Program-made: the position numbers and the translations under genes
Assembly: GCA_046728155.1 (NCBI GenBank)
Contig: JBKPDY010000014.1
Location: forward strand, 23,009 to 87,008
DNA from: CAWDLX01 sp046728155
GTDB lineage: Bacteria > Actinomycetota > Actinomycetes > Mycobacteriales > Micromonosporaceae
Length of the DNA stretch: 64,000 bases
Direction: 5' to 3'
Shown here: positions 26,723-35,701 of the stretch, in pieces
Layout: every line of letters starts with the position of its first letter
How positions within the stretch are numbered: the stretch's first letter is position 1
The notes under the pieces: model-generated
Databases searched by the model: none
Seen by the model: the letters and a program-made list of their open reading frames with translations, nothing else
What the model was told of the DNA's origin: nothing

Positions 26723-28033
26723 TCAGCAATCGGCCAGTACCGGCTGGGTTGCGGGCGTTTGCTGGTCCCGTGCCGCGATCGAGCGCACCTGCGCCGCGTT
26801 GACCTGGACCGGTAGGGCCGACCACCGCAATGTGCGTACGCCCGGCGAGCAGAGGGCGGCGAGCGACGCGAGCGTGATCACGACAGCGCTGAGGAGCAGC
26901 GCTGGATCGACGCCGATCCCGACCACGGCCGGACCGGCCAGGAGCAGGCCGACCGGCCCGAGCAGGAACGAGCCGAGGGCGTCGTATGAGCTGACCCGTG
27001 AGAGCGCCTCCATCGGAATCTCGCGCTGCATCGTTGTGTCCCACATGACGACGAGCAGGTCGATCGCGACCCCACCGAGGAAGGATGCCGCCGCAATTAC
27101 CGGGAGCGGCGCGCCGAGTCCGAGCGCGAGCGGGAGCCCCGCCAGCGGGAAGGTCAGGATGACCACCAGCCGGACCGGATAGCGGGGCTTCACCCGGATC
27201 GCGAGTGCGACGCCGAGCAGCATGCCGACCGACTCGGCGGCGAGCACGACCGACCAGCCGGTCGAGCCACCCAGCCGCTGCACGGCCACCACCGGTCCGA
27301 GCACACCGATGACTCCCTGCAGAACCATGAGCACGAATGCGTACTGCGCGACCACGACCCAGAGCCACTGCCGCGACCGGAACTCCCGCCAACCCTCGCG
27401 GAGCTCGCGGAGCATCCCGGCGGCCCGAGTCCGATCGGCCGCCCGTACGACAGGCAGTCGAAGAGCGGCCGTGAAGCACGCCGATGCGAGGAGCAGGCCG
27501 GAGTTGAGCGCCATCGCCCAGCCGGGCCCTAACAGCGCGACGGCTCCCCCCGCGACGGCGAAGCCACCGATCCGCGCTCCGTTCATGCCGAGTCGCAACA
27601 GGCCGTTTGCGGCCTGCAGCTGAGCCTCGGGTACCACCTCGGGGATGGCACCGGTCTGGGCCGGGTAGAACATCGCGGTCATCATGCCCGCGAACGCCGA
27701 CGCAGTGATCATCAGCGACAGCGGCGCCCAGCCCGTGATGAGCATTGTGGCCAGCCATGCCCAGGCCAGCGCAGCGCCCAGATCGGCCGCCATCATCACC
27801 CGAAATCGTGGCAGCCGGTCGGCTACCACGCCTCCGACGAGCATGAACACGACCATGCTGAGGGCCTCGGCGGCGGTGACGAAGGAGAGTGTCGTCGCGG
27901 TCGCGCCGGGCAGAGCGAGAACGCCGAAGGCCAGCGCGACCGGTCCGAACGCACTTCCGAGCACCGACGACGTACGGGCGAGGAAGAGCATGACGAAGCG
28001 GCGGTCGCGGAGAATCGTGGGGGCCTTGCTCAT
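26723..28033 (-). CDS. MFS transporter (EntS-like exporter family)
   Basis: A 436-residue, twelve-helix major facilitator. FMLVGGVVADRLPRFRVMMA is the loop 2-3 signature and PEVVPEAQLQAANGLLRLGM is typical of the MFS_3/enterobactin exporter-like subfamily. Substrate not predictable. It is convergent with the membrane glycosyltransferase and divergent from the phosphoribosyltransferase gene. Confidence 0.88.
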   Translation of the reverse strand: MSKAPTILRDRRFVMLFLARTSSVLGSAFGPVALAFGVLALPGATATTLSFVTAAEALSMVVFMLVGGVVADRLPRFRVMMAADLGAALAWAWLATMLITGWAPLSLMITASAFAGMMTAMFYPAQTGAIPEVVPEAQLQAANGLLRLGMNGARIGGFAVAGGAVALLGPGWAMALNSGLLLASACFTAALRLPVVRAADRTRAAGMLRELREGWREFRSRQWLWVVVAQYAFVLMVLQGVIGVLGPVVAVQRLGGSTGWSVVLAAESVGMLLGVALAIRVKPRYPVRLVVILTFPLAGLPLALGLGAPLPVIAAASFLGGVAIDLLVVMWDTTMQREIPMEALSRVSSYDALGSFLLGPVGLLLAGPAVVGIGVDPALLLSAVVITLASLAALCSPGVRTLRWSALPVQVNAAQVRSIAARDQQTPATQPVLADC

Positions 28034-28125
28034 GGACTAGACGCTATCCGTCAGGTCCGACGTTTTGCCGCCGAGTTTCCGCGGCGGGAGGCGGATTCCG
28101 CCCCATTCGCGTAGACACTGAAAGT

Positions 28126-28746
28126 GTGACGTACGACAACCGGCGTCAGGCCGGGGAAGTCCTCGCTCGCGCGCTGGCCGGATACGCGGGCCGCGACGAC
28201 GTGGTGGTGCTGGGCCTGGTCCGCGGGGGCGTTCCGGTGGCCGCCCAGGTCGCGGGCGCCCTCAGCGCACCTCTGGATGTCCTGGTCGTTCGCAAGCTCG
28301 GCGTGCCATGGTCGCCGGAGGTGGCGTTCGGTGCGCTAGGTCCGGGTGGCGTAGTCGTTCACAATCCGGCCGTCGAGGCTCGGCTCGCCGAGTCCGACAT
28401 CGCCGGCGTCATCGCGGCCGAGTCGGCTGAGCTTTCCCGTCGCGAATCCGCGTACCGGGGAAGGCGTCCGCCGCTGTCACTGACCGGGAAGATCGCCATC
28501 ATCGTCGATGATGGCCTCGCCACCGGCGCGACCGCCCGGGCGGCGGTGGCCGTGGCCCGGCGGATGGGTGCGACGGCGGTCGTGGTCGCCGTCCCGGTCG
28601 GGGCCGTGGACGCGGTCGACCTGCTCGCCGCCGAGGCCGACAAGGTCGTGTGCCCGCTGCGTCCGGACCCGTTCGGCGCGGTCAGCGCGTACTACGCATC
28701 CTTCCCACAGACGTCCGACCGGGAGGTGATGGCTCTGTTGGGCTGA
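28126..28746 (+). CDS. Phosphoribosyltransferase-domain protein
   Basis: A 206-residue type I phosphoribosyltransferase fold protein. VLGLVRGGVPVAAQVAGAL is the first substrate loop, and IAIIVDDGLATGATARAAV is the 13-residue PRPP-binding motif with two acidic residues. Such stand-alone proteins are common in actinobacteria and no definite base substrate is known. GTG 28126 start; the stop codon lies within a hairpin that probably terminates transcription. Confidence 0.85.
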   Translation: MTYDNRRQAGEVLARALAGYAGRDDVVVLGLVRGGVPVAAQVAGALSAPLDVLVVRKLGVPWSPEVAFGALGPGGVVVHNPAVEARLAESDIAGVIAAESAELSRRESAYRGRRPPLSLTGKIAIIVDDGLATGATARAAVAVARRMGATAVVVAVPVGAVDAVDLLAAEADKVVCPLRPDPFGAVSAYYASFPQTSDREVMALLG

Positions 28747-28765
28747 CGACGCGCTCGCTCGTCAG
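28743..28765. terminator. Hairpin at convergent gene ends
   Basis: CTGACGA at 28743-28749 pairs with TCGTCAG at 28759-28765 around a nine-base loop. It overlaps the stop codons of the convergent phosphoribosyltransferase and lipoprotein genes and may end both transcripts. Confidence 0.4.
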
Positions 28766-29499
28766 CTCGACGGCCTGAGTTTGGAGACGTCGATCACCTG
28801 ATCGGCTGGCGGCGTCCTGATGTCCACCGGCTGGTTGTACTCGGTGAAGTCGATTGCGCCCTCGCCCGTGGGGCCTTCCAACCGCAGCGGGTACGGCTCG
28901 CCCTGGGTCGCCACCCACAGCGTGCCGGGGCTGTCGCCGCCCTTCTCGACCAGAGAGATCGCTGGGGTTCCGTTGATCGTCTTGGTCTCGCCCTTGGTGG
29001 CCTCGCCCGTGAGATCCATCTGGTCGACGAGGTCGAAGAAGCCGGCGAGCTGGCCGTACGTCGCGTCGGTGGTGCTGGCCTTGAGGTACTTGCCCTGCAG
29101 TAGCGTCGCGATCACATCGCCCTTGTCGCCGGCGAACTGCTTCCAGAAGGCGGCGTCAGCCTTCATGTAGACGTTGGTGCCCGTCCGCGTGAGCTCCACG
29201 GTCTGGCCATCCATCGTGAGCGTTCCCACGCCCAGGTTCTTGTCGGTTACCTTGAGGTCGAGGCCGATGGTCTTGCCGCCGGTCGTGATCTGGCCATTGA
29301 TGTGGACGGATGACGCGCCCTTGAGCGCGGTGACAGCCTTGGTGAGGATGTCGGCCGCGGGAAGGGCCGCTATGCCATTGTCGGAGGGGGTCGGTGTCGG
29401 CGTCGCGGTCGGTGTGCCAGCGTTCCCGCCCTGGGAGCCGCACCCCGAGACGAGTGCGGCGACGATGGCGAATGGTATGAGGTGGCGCGTGGCGCGCAT
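28762..29499 (-). CDS. LppX/LprAFG-like lipoprotein
   Basis: A 245-residue lipoprotein: signal residues 1-19 with lipobox VSGC (Cys-20), a threonine/proline-rich linker, then an antiparallel-sheet domain like LppX/LprG/LolA, with ADILTKAVTALKGASSVHI and VDQVIDVSKL-like ends. Related mycobacterial proteins bind acylated lipids and carry them toward the envelope. ATG 29499 is preceded by GAGGAG at good distance; an upstream ATG at 29517 and a longer frame to 29670 lack ribosome sites. Confidence 0.82.
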   Translation of the reverse strand: MRATRHLIPFAIVAALVSGCGSQGGNAGTPTATPTPTPSDNGIAALPAADILTKAVTALKGASSVHINGQITTGGKTIGLDLKVTDKNLGVGTLTMDGQTVELTRTGTNVYMKADAAFWKQFAGDKGDVIATLLQGKYLKASTTDATYGQLAGFFDLVDQMDLTGEATKGETKTINGTPAISLVEKGGDSPGTLWVATQGEPYPLRLEGPTGEGAIDFTEYNQPVDIRTPPADQVIDVSKLRPSS

Positions 29500-29605
29500 G
29501 AGTCGACTCCTCAGCATTGACGACGAGACCCCCATTGTGTGGGATCGAATCGCGTGATCGCTTGCCCGATCGACGATATCGGCCAGGTCGGTGGCTGAAC
29601 CGTGA

Positions 29606-29709
29606 TGTAGATTCGGGAAATTGTTTACCGCTTTGGCATTGCCCACGCTGACGTCCGGGCTTGTTGTCACTGCGCCGTCCCGGGTCGTCGGGACCTACCT
29701 TGCCACTTC
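29606..29709 (+). repeat. IS-end-like repeat module 1
   Basis: Starts TGTAGATTCGGGAAATTGTT (29606) followed by TACC, then GTCCGGGCTTGTTGTCAC and GTCGTCGGGACCTACCTTG with GCCAC. The same order of elements recurs at 37441-37540 in the same orientation, and a related terminal TGTAG(A/T)TTCCGG occurs inverted at 37360-37415 and 38109-38191. It lies in an otherwise empty gap of about 410 bases between a lipoprotein gene and an ABC gene. It resembles a lone transposon end, but no transposase is near. Confidence 0.55.
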
Positions 29710-29915
29710 ACATCATGGGCCGCGCCCTCGGCACGAATGTCGGCCGTCGCGGGCCCGTCCCTTTTGCGTCCTCGTCATGGCCGTGGAACACGCACGTCGA
29801 CACCAGGGGAAGGCCCGCTGGAGGTGTTGCCAGGATGAACGACGGACATGCGGCAGATGGCAATGACGACGTGACCGGTGCGCACCTGACCTGTGCGACT
29901 GGCTCAGTGCTCGCC

Positions 29916-31646
29916 TCAGCCGTGCCAGGACCTCCAGAGCGCGGCGTAGGCGCCATCGGCCCTAATGAGGGCGTCGTGGCTGCCGAGCTCGGTGATCCGA
30001 CCGTCCTCCATCACCGCCACACGGTCGGCGTCGTACGCGGTGTTGAGTCGGTGCGCGATGGCGATGACGGTACGTCCGGTGAGGACGGCCGCGAGCGCGC
30101 GCTCAGTCCGCCGGGCGGTCGTCGGATCGAGTGCCGCGGTGGCCTCGTCCAGGATCAGCGTATGGGGATCGGCGAGCACGAGTCTGGCCAGCGCGAGTTG
30201 CTGGGCGTCGGCGCCTCCGAGTTCGCGAGCTCCGCCCCCGAGCTTCGTCTCCAGCCCGTCGGGCAGATCCGCGTACCAGTCGGCGCCGACGGCGGCAAGC
30301 GCGGAGCGCATCTGGTCGTCGGACGCATCGGGCGCGGCGAAGGCGAGGTTGTCGCGTAGCGACCCGATGAAGACGTGGTGTTCCTGGGTGACGAGGGCGA
30401 TCCTGCGGCGGCGCTCGGCAGGATCCAGGTCGGTGACCGGGCAGCCGCCGAGGCTCACCACCCCGTCGCGGGGCACGTCAACCCCGGCGAGCAGCCGGGC
30501 GAGCGTGGACTTTCCGGCCCCCGAAGGGCCGACAATGGCGAGCCGCTCGCCGGGACGCACGTCGAGGTCGATGCCATGCAGCACATCGCGGCCATCCACA
30601 TAGGAGAACCGGGCCCCGCGCACCACGATCTGCTGACCGCGCGGCGCCGATTCACGGCCGCGCGGCTCCGGCGGCACCTGACCGACGCCCAGCACGCGCG
30701 CGAACGAGGCGATGCCACGCTGCGCCTGCTCAACCCACTGCAGTAGCCGATCCAGTGGGTCGACCGCCTGCTGCAGATACAGCGCCGCGGCGACCACCTC
30801 GCCGAGCGTGACCGTGCCCCGGGTGAGGAAGAACCCACCGACGGCCAGGATTGCCGCGATCGGCACCGCGTAGCTGGCCTCCACCACCGGGAAGAACACC
30901 GAGCGCAGCGCCAGGGTCCTCCGCCGTGTGGCCCATACCCGGCCAATGCGTTCGGTTCCGTGCTCGATGCGGCTGCTGGTCAGCCGAAGCGCCTCGACCG
31001 TGCGCGCTCCCTCGGCCGTCGTGGTCAACGCATCCGTCAGGTCCGCGGTCGCCGCGCCTTCCGCAAGGTACGCGGGTGCGGCGCGACGCACGTACCAGCG
31101 AGACACGACGTAGATCGAAGGCAGCCCGGTCAGCGCGACCAACCCAAGCAGCGGGTCCAGCAGGAACACCGCGCCGAAGAGCAGCGACAGGTGCGCCGAG
31201 GCTATAACGAACACGGGCACCACGTCGCGAACCATGGTCCCGACGGTCGAGACGTCGACCGAACTGCGGGTCGCGAGATCCCCGCTCCCGGCGCGCTCGA
31301 CCGCGGAGACGGGCAGGTCGAGCGTCCGTGACACGAACTCCTCGCGCAGACTCGCGAGGGCGCGCTCGCCGAGCCTGTGGCCCGCGTAGTAGGCGTACCG
31401 GGTGAGCAGGCCCTGGGCCAGTACGCAGGCGCCGATCGCGACAGCGAGGCGATCGACGGTCGCCGCGCGCGCCCCAGCGGCGACCTCGTCGACGATGCGT
31501 CCGAGCAGCCATGGCGCGGCGAGTCCGGTCACCGCGGCGATGCCGTGCAGCGCGAGGACGATGACCAATGCCTGTCGATCGCGGGCGATGAGGCCCCGGG
31601 CCGCTCGGCGAACGGCGGCCCGGTCCGCGACCGGAAGCGCGGTCAT
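29916..31646 (-). CDS. ABC exporter half-transporter, catalytic partner
   Basis: A 576-residue fusion of six membrane helices and a nucleotide-binding domain. Walker A is intact (GPSGAGKST), as are Walker B with the catalytic Glu (LILDEATAALD) and the switch His (IAIAHRLNT). Its signature is degenerate: LGGADAQQLAL instead of LSGGQ. The partner upstream has the opposite pattern, so together they make a heterodimeric exporter with one working ATP site. Start ATG 31646 follows GGAGGCGAG in a coupling leader. Substrate unknown. Confidence 0.88.
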   Translation of the reverse strand: MTALPVADRAAVRRAARGLIARDRQALVIVLALHGIAAVTGLAAPWLLGRIVDEVAAGARAATVDRLAVAIGACVLAQGLLTRYAYYAGHRLGERALASLREEFVSRTLDLPVSAVERAGSGDLATRSSVDVSTVGTMVRDVVPVFVIASAHLSLLFGAVFLLDPLLGLVALTGLPSIYVVSRWYVRRAAPAYLAEGAATADLTDALTTTAEGARTVEALRLTSSRIEHGTERIGRVWATRRRTLALRSVFFPVVEASYAVPIAAILAVGGFFLTRGTVTLGEVVAAALYLQQAVDPLDRLLQWVEQAQRGIASFARVLGVGQVPPEPRGRESAPRGQQIVVRGARFSYVDGRDVLHGIDLDVRPGERLAIVGPSGAGKSTLARLLAGVDVPRDGVVSLGGCPVTDLDPAERRRRIALVTQEHHVFIGSLRDNLAFAAPDASDDQMRSALAAVGADWYADLPDGLETKLGGGARELGGADAQQLALARLVLADPHTLILDEATAALDPTTARRTERALAAVLTGRTVIAIAHRLNTAYDADRVAVMEDGRITELGSHDALIRADGAYAALWRSWHG

Positions 31647-31723
31647 CTCGCCTCGCCTCCGCGCTCGCTCCGCTCATCGGGCCAGACGGCCCTGCGATGC
31701 TCACTCGCTGTCGGCTCGGTCAT
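31643..31723 (-). CDS. Leader peptide / coupling repeat, copy B (26 aa)
   Basis: A 26-codon frame MTEPTASEHRRAVWPDERSE ending RGGEAR. Its ATG overlaps the TGA of the upstream ABC gene and its TGA overlaps the ATG of the downstream ABC gene. Thus the element sits exactly inside what would have been a simple ATGA overlap and rebuilds an overlap at both sides. Length from ATG to ATG is 77 bases, as in copy C2. Confidence 0.5.
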   Translation of the reverse strand: MTEPTASEHRRAVWPDERSERGGEAR

Positions 31724-33489
31724 CGCGGCGCCCCGTGGGATTCGGCCGACCCGACGATATCCGCGAGACCGCTGACCTCGAGATCGCTGTCGCGATGCAC
31801 CAACGCGCGATAGGCCTCGTGGTCCTCGACAAGCTCGACGTGGGTGCCGGTCGCGACGATCCGGCCCTCACGCAGGAACGCAATGGTGTCGGCATGCCCA
31901 AGCATGAGGGGCGACGTGGTCACCACGACCGTGGTTCGTCCGGCCCGCGCTTCAGGCAGCCTCCCCGCGATGCGGGCCTCGGTGTGCGCGTCCACGGCGG
32001 ACGACGGGTCGAGGAGGATCAGCACCTCCGGCTCGGCGAGCAGGGCCCGCGCCAATCGGACGCGCTGTCGCTCACCGCCGGACAGCGTGCGCGCCCGAGT
32101 GGCCACTGGCGTGGCCAGGCCTCGCGGTAGCGCGTCGGCGACGTCCTCGGCCGACGCCGTCCGCAGGGCTGCCCAGACGTCGGCCTCGCTCGTCCCGGGC
32201 CGTACCCGCAGGATGTCCCGCAGCGTTCCCCCGAAGATGTACGAGTCGTGGTCCGCCACGTGGATCCGCGCCCGAACCTCATCGATGGCCACGCCGGCCA
32301 ACGGGACGCCGCCCCAGGTGACATCGCTGACGACAAAGCGCCCAAGCCGGTCGGCCAGCGCGGTGGCCTCGGCCGGATCGGAGGCGGCAACGCCGACAAG
32401 CCATCCCGAAGGCACCGTGAGCCCGGTCGCGGGATCGTGCAGGTCGGCTGGGCGGTCCGGCGCCGGCATCCGGGGCCCGCCGCCGCCGGCGTCGTCCGGT
32501 GTCATGTTGAGCAGGGCGATGATCCGGCGGGCCGCCACCCGCCCCCGGATCATGTCGTAGCCGGCCTCGAGCAGGAACCACACCGGGACCACGAGAATCG
32601 CCACGTATCCATACACGGCGACCATCTGACCAATGGAGATGTCGCCGCCGGCGGCCATTCGCGCAGACAGCCACACCACCGCGGCGAGAAAGATCCCCGG
32701 TATTACGATCATCATCGCCTCGATCCAACTGCTGACGGCGCCGACGCGGTACCCCTCGGCGAGCAGGGTCTGAGACCGGGCTGCGTACCGTCGTGCGAAG
32801 AGGCCGCGCCCGCCGACGCCGGCGAGCACGCGCAGGCCCGCCACGATGTCCGTCGCCCGGGTCGTGAGGAGGCCCTGCTCGTGCCGGTACGCCGACTCTG
32901 CACGTTCCAGCCGGCGGAGCAGGGGTCCGACGAGCAATGCGATCGATGGCACACCGAGCAGCACGAACGCCGCCAGCAGCGGGGAGAAGGACCACAGCAC
33001 GACGGCGACGACTGCGTACGCGATAACCGCGCCCACACCGGGTCCGGTCATCGTGAGCACGTACGACACGTACATGATGTCGGTGCCCGTGACGGTGGCG
33101 ACCTCCCCGGCGGCGAGCTTGCGGGGAAGCACAGCGCCGATCCGGGACAGGTGACGCAGTAGAACCCCCGCGGAGCGGGCGGTCGCATCCTCGCGGACGA
33201 ACGTCATCGTCCGGTGCCGCATGATGCCGAGGTACGCGAGCCCAACTCCCGCGCCGACGATCGCGAGAACCCACAGAGCCAGAGCCCGGTTGTCATGCGC
33301 GCGGAGCCCGTCGTCGATGGCCCGCGCGACGAGGTACGGCCGGGCCGACAGCCCGACCATCCAGGCCGTGCCGATGACGCTTCCGCGCAGCACCCGCCAT
33401 GGTTGGGACCAGACCAGCCACCAGATGTATCGCAGCGGCGCCCTCGTATCCGGAGTACCGGGATCGGGATGGGGAATCCGCGGGGGCAC
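31720..33489 (-). CDS. ABC exporter half-transporter, degenerate partner
   Basis: A 589-residue half transporter (six helices, then a nucleotide-binding domain). The Walker A position reads VGVAASDPAEAT, lacking GxxGxGKS/T; the Walker B region is LILLDPSSAVD, with the first Asp replaced by Leu; and the switch region is VVVTTSPLMLG with no His. The signature RTLSGGERQRVRLAR is perfect. It therefore cannot hydrolyse ATP in its own site but supplies the signature for the partner's site. Start GTG 33489. It is coupled to the partner through a leader repeat. Confidence 0.87.
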   Translation of the reverse strand: MPPRIPHPDPGTPDTRAPLRYIWWLVWSQPWRVLRGSVIGTAWMVGLSARPYLVARAIDDGLRAHDNRALALWVLAIVGAGVGLAYLGIMRHRTMTFVREDATARSAGVLLRHLSRIGAVLPRKLAAGEVATVTGTDIMYVSYVLTMTGPGVGAVIAYAVVAVVLWSFSPLLAAFVLLGVPSIALLVGPLLRRLERAESAYRHEQGLLTTRATDIVAGLRVLAGVGGRGLFARRYAARSQTLLAEGYRVGAVSSWIEAMMIVIPGIFLAAVVWLSARMAAGGDISIGQMVAVYGYVAILVVPVWFLLEAGYDMIRGRVAARRIIALLNMTPDDAGGGGPRMPAPDRPADLHDPATGLTVPSGWLVGVAASDPAEATALADRLGRFVVSDVTWGGVPLAGVAIDEVRARIHVADHDSYIFGGTLRDILRVRPGTSEADVWAALRTASAEDVADALPRGLATPVATRARTLSGGERQRVRLARALLAEPEVLILLDPSSAVDAHTEARIAGRLPEARAGRTTVVVTTSPLMLGHADTIAFLREGRIVATGTHVELVEDHEAYRALVHRDSDLEVSGLADIVGSAESHGAPR

Positions 33490-33931
33490 GCGCCCAGGCT
33501 ACCGATCACGCTCGTATCGACTGCCCCAATTTTGGCTCGCCCGGGTTGGAGCGCGGGCCGGTCGGGTCCCGACACTCGTCCAACCCCTTCCGTCGCTGGC
33601 GTGTCCTGGGGAACGGCGCGCCGGGATGCCTTGCCGTCCTTCGCCGGGTACGTGCGAGCAGGCACAGCGAGCTGCTGCGCTTCGCTCACGTGCTCGCCGG
33701 CGTCCCACCACCTGGCCGCCGACCTCATGAAGGAGCCGCTGGAACGGGCCGGCCGGCCTAGCGGCGCGGGGGGAGGCAGATCCCGTCGTCTGCCCGCTCG
33801 TTCCGGCGCCATCCGGGGCGGTCATCCGCTTCGATCGCTCCATCTCCCAGGTTACCGACACGAGGTTGGTCAGTTGTTGAGCCGGGACTTCGCAGAGCCT
33901 CGATAGTCGCTACGCGCGGTAGCGTCTGTGA
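33490..33931. other. Gap of about 440 bases without a recognised gene
   Basis: Divergent spacer between the ABC operon and a phosphoribosyltransferase gene. A minus-strand frame (33499-33861) exists but has arginine/serine-rich composition and no family resemblance. TTGAGC near 33877 and TAGTCG about 20 bases on may be a promoter for the downstream gene. Confidence 0.35.
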
Positions 33932-34447
33932 ATGGTGGCAACCGAACAAGAGGAACTCTCCTGGCCCGTCTTCGGCCACGCGTGTCGCCAGCTCGCCGGG
34001 CTCATCGCATCGGATGGATTTGAGCCCGACATCATCCTCGCGATCGCACGCGGCGGGCTGTTCGTGGCCGGCGCCCTGGGGTACGCGCTCGATGTCAAGA
34101 ACCTTCACGTGACCAATGTCGAGTTCTACACCGGCGTAGACGCCCGACTCGACATGCCCGTCATGCTTCCTCCCGTGCCCAGTGTGGTGGACCTCTCCGG
34201 CGCGACGGTGCTCATCGCCGACGACGTGGCCGACACGGGTGGCACGCTCAAGCTCGTCAAGGAGTTCTGCGCCGAGCACGTCCGTGAGGTTCGATGTGCC
34301 GTCGTGTATGAGAAGCCGCACTCGCTGGTCAAGTGCGAGTACGTGTGGAGGCGGATCGACCGGTGGATCGACTTCCCATGGTCGGCGCAACCTCCTATCA
34401 TCGCGCGTCGATCAGGGGCAGCCGTCCCACAACCAACGGAAGCGTAG
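33932..34447 (+). CDS. Xanthine/guanine-type phosphoribosyltransferase
   Basis: A 171-residue purine-type phosphoribosyltransferase. IILAIARGGLFVAGALGYAL forms the N-terminal loop and TVLIADDVADTGGTLKLV the PRPP motif; a tryptophan-rich WIDFPWSAQPP tail resembles the hood of xanthine-guanine enzymes. It would salvage purine bases using PRPP. ATG 33932 start. It marks the left border of a disturbed accessory segment. Confidence 0.85.
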   Translation: MVATEQEELSWPVFGHACRQLAGLIASDGFEPDIILAIARGGLFVAGALGYALDVKNLHVTNVEFYTGVDARLDMPVMLPPVPSVVDLSGATVLIADDVADTGGTLKLVKEFCAEHVREVRCAVVYEKPHSLVKCEYVWRRIDRWIDFPWSAQPPIIARRSGAAVPQPTEA

Positions 34448-35008
34448 CCTCTCGGCGTCTTCTCAGCGTCCAATCCATGCTCGATGACTGGAACAGGAGG
34501 ACTTGCAAGCTTACCGCGACGGAATCACGCTGGCGCTGCTCGAAAACTACCTGGTGACGCCACCGCCGACGGCGTCGGCGGTGCCCAGCCGAGCCGACCC
34601 GGTCAGGTGACCCACACGTTGCGCATGAACCGAGCAGCAGCCCGGCCTGATCGCCGCGATGGTTACGGCGCGGCCAGATAGTCCAAAACGCCTCAGCAGA
34701 CATCGCGCCAGCATCGCCCCGGCGCTGTGGAACGTCGGGCTGGATCGGCGTCAGGGTCCACGCGACGACCGAACAGGTCATCGCTGCCGCCGCGGAAGCC
34801 GTGCAGCACTTCGACGAACTCGCCGCGAACGAACCTGGGCGCCCAGCTTCTGCGGTCAAGATCAGGCTGCCCGGATCTGCCGCGATCCGGGCGGCTCGGC
34901 GACCCGGAACTGCCGACGAGCGGTAGTCAGCATTTCCGTTCAGTGCTGTGATGGGAACGACGCCTCGCGTCGCGAGACGCACTCGACTTGTGCCGGGAGG
35001 TCAGCCCG
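34448..35008. other. Degenerate stretch with gene remnants
   Basis: About 560 bases without an intact gene. Two fragments look protein-like: a frame at about 34488-34610 reading QAYRDGITLALLENYLV and stopping after about 40 codons, and one at about 34715-34925 reading SGWIGVRVHATTEQVIAAAA and ending at TAG. Neither has a start with a ribosome site. They look like decayed genes at a recombination site. Confidence 0.35.
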
Positions 35009-35617
35009 ATGAGAGGGGTGAGCACGGGATACGCCCTCGCATACCGCTTCGGGCTCACTCCGTGGGAGCGTTATGGAAGGGTCGCGGCGGCGAGTATCAG
35101 GGCCCTGCTGGACCGGGAGGAGGCAGAGCGGCCGCTGCCGCTCGGTCGGGCCCTCGATCTCGGCTGCGGCCGTGGCCAGAAAACCCACGAACTCGCAAGG
35201 AGGGGTTGGGAGGCCGTGGGGATCGACATCATCCCGCGCGCGATCGACGCGGCGAACCGCAGGCGCGTCGCCGGCGCCACCTTCGTGGTGGGCGACGTGA
35301 CGGACCTCGCGCCGGTCGACCTAGGTACGTTCGACTTCTTCTTCGACGTCGGCTGCTTCCAGGGCCTGAGCTCCGAGCAGCGTCTCGCCGAGGGTCGAGG
35401 TGTCTCTGCGCTTGCCTTACCCGGTGCGACGCTGCTGATGCTCGCCTTTCAGCCGACCCGTATGCGTTCCGTTGTGGGTGGCGTGTCGAGGGCGGACGTC
35501 GAGGCCGCATTCCCGGGCTGGGAGAGGCTCTCGGTCGAGCCCGCGGACACCGCGGGGCTGGGGTGGCCGCTGACGAAGACAGCGCCGCAGTGGTACCGGC
35601 TCCGCCGGCAGGCCTAG
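35009..35617 (+). CDS. SAM-dependent methyltransferase (class I)
   Basis: A 202-residue class I methyltransferase: ALDLGCGRGQKTHELARRG is motif I, VGIDIIPRAIDAA motif II, and FVVGDVTDLAP motif III, with FDFFFDVGCFQGL after it. ATG 35009 is chosen for its GGGAGG ribosome site at 34995-35000. The substrate is unknown; small-molecule enzymes of this size are common in accessory regions. Confidence 0.82.
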   Translation: MRGVSTGYALAYRFGLTPWERYGRVAAASIRALLDREEAERPLPLGRALDLGCGRGQKTHELARRGWEAVGIDIIPRAIDAANRRRVAGATFVVGDVTDLAPVDLGTFDFFFDVGCFQGLSSEQRLAEGRGVSALALPGATLLMLAFQPTRMRSVVGGVSRADVEAAFPGWERLSVEPADTAGLGWPLTKTAPQWYRLRRQA

Positions 35618-35701
35618 CGCTGCTGGGTGTTGCTTTTCTCGACGTTTGAGCCAAGTTTTGGGCGTTCGTGCTGAGTTGTCTGGGCTGTCGGCATGGTTGT
35701 C

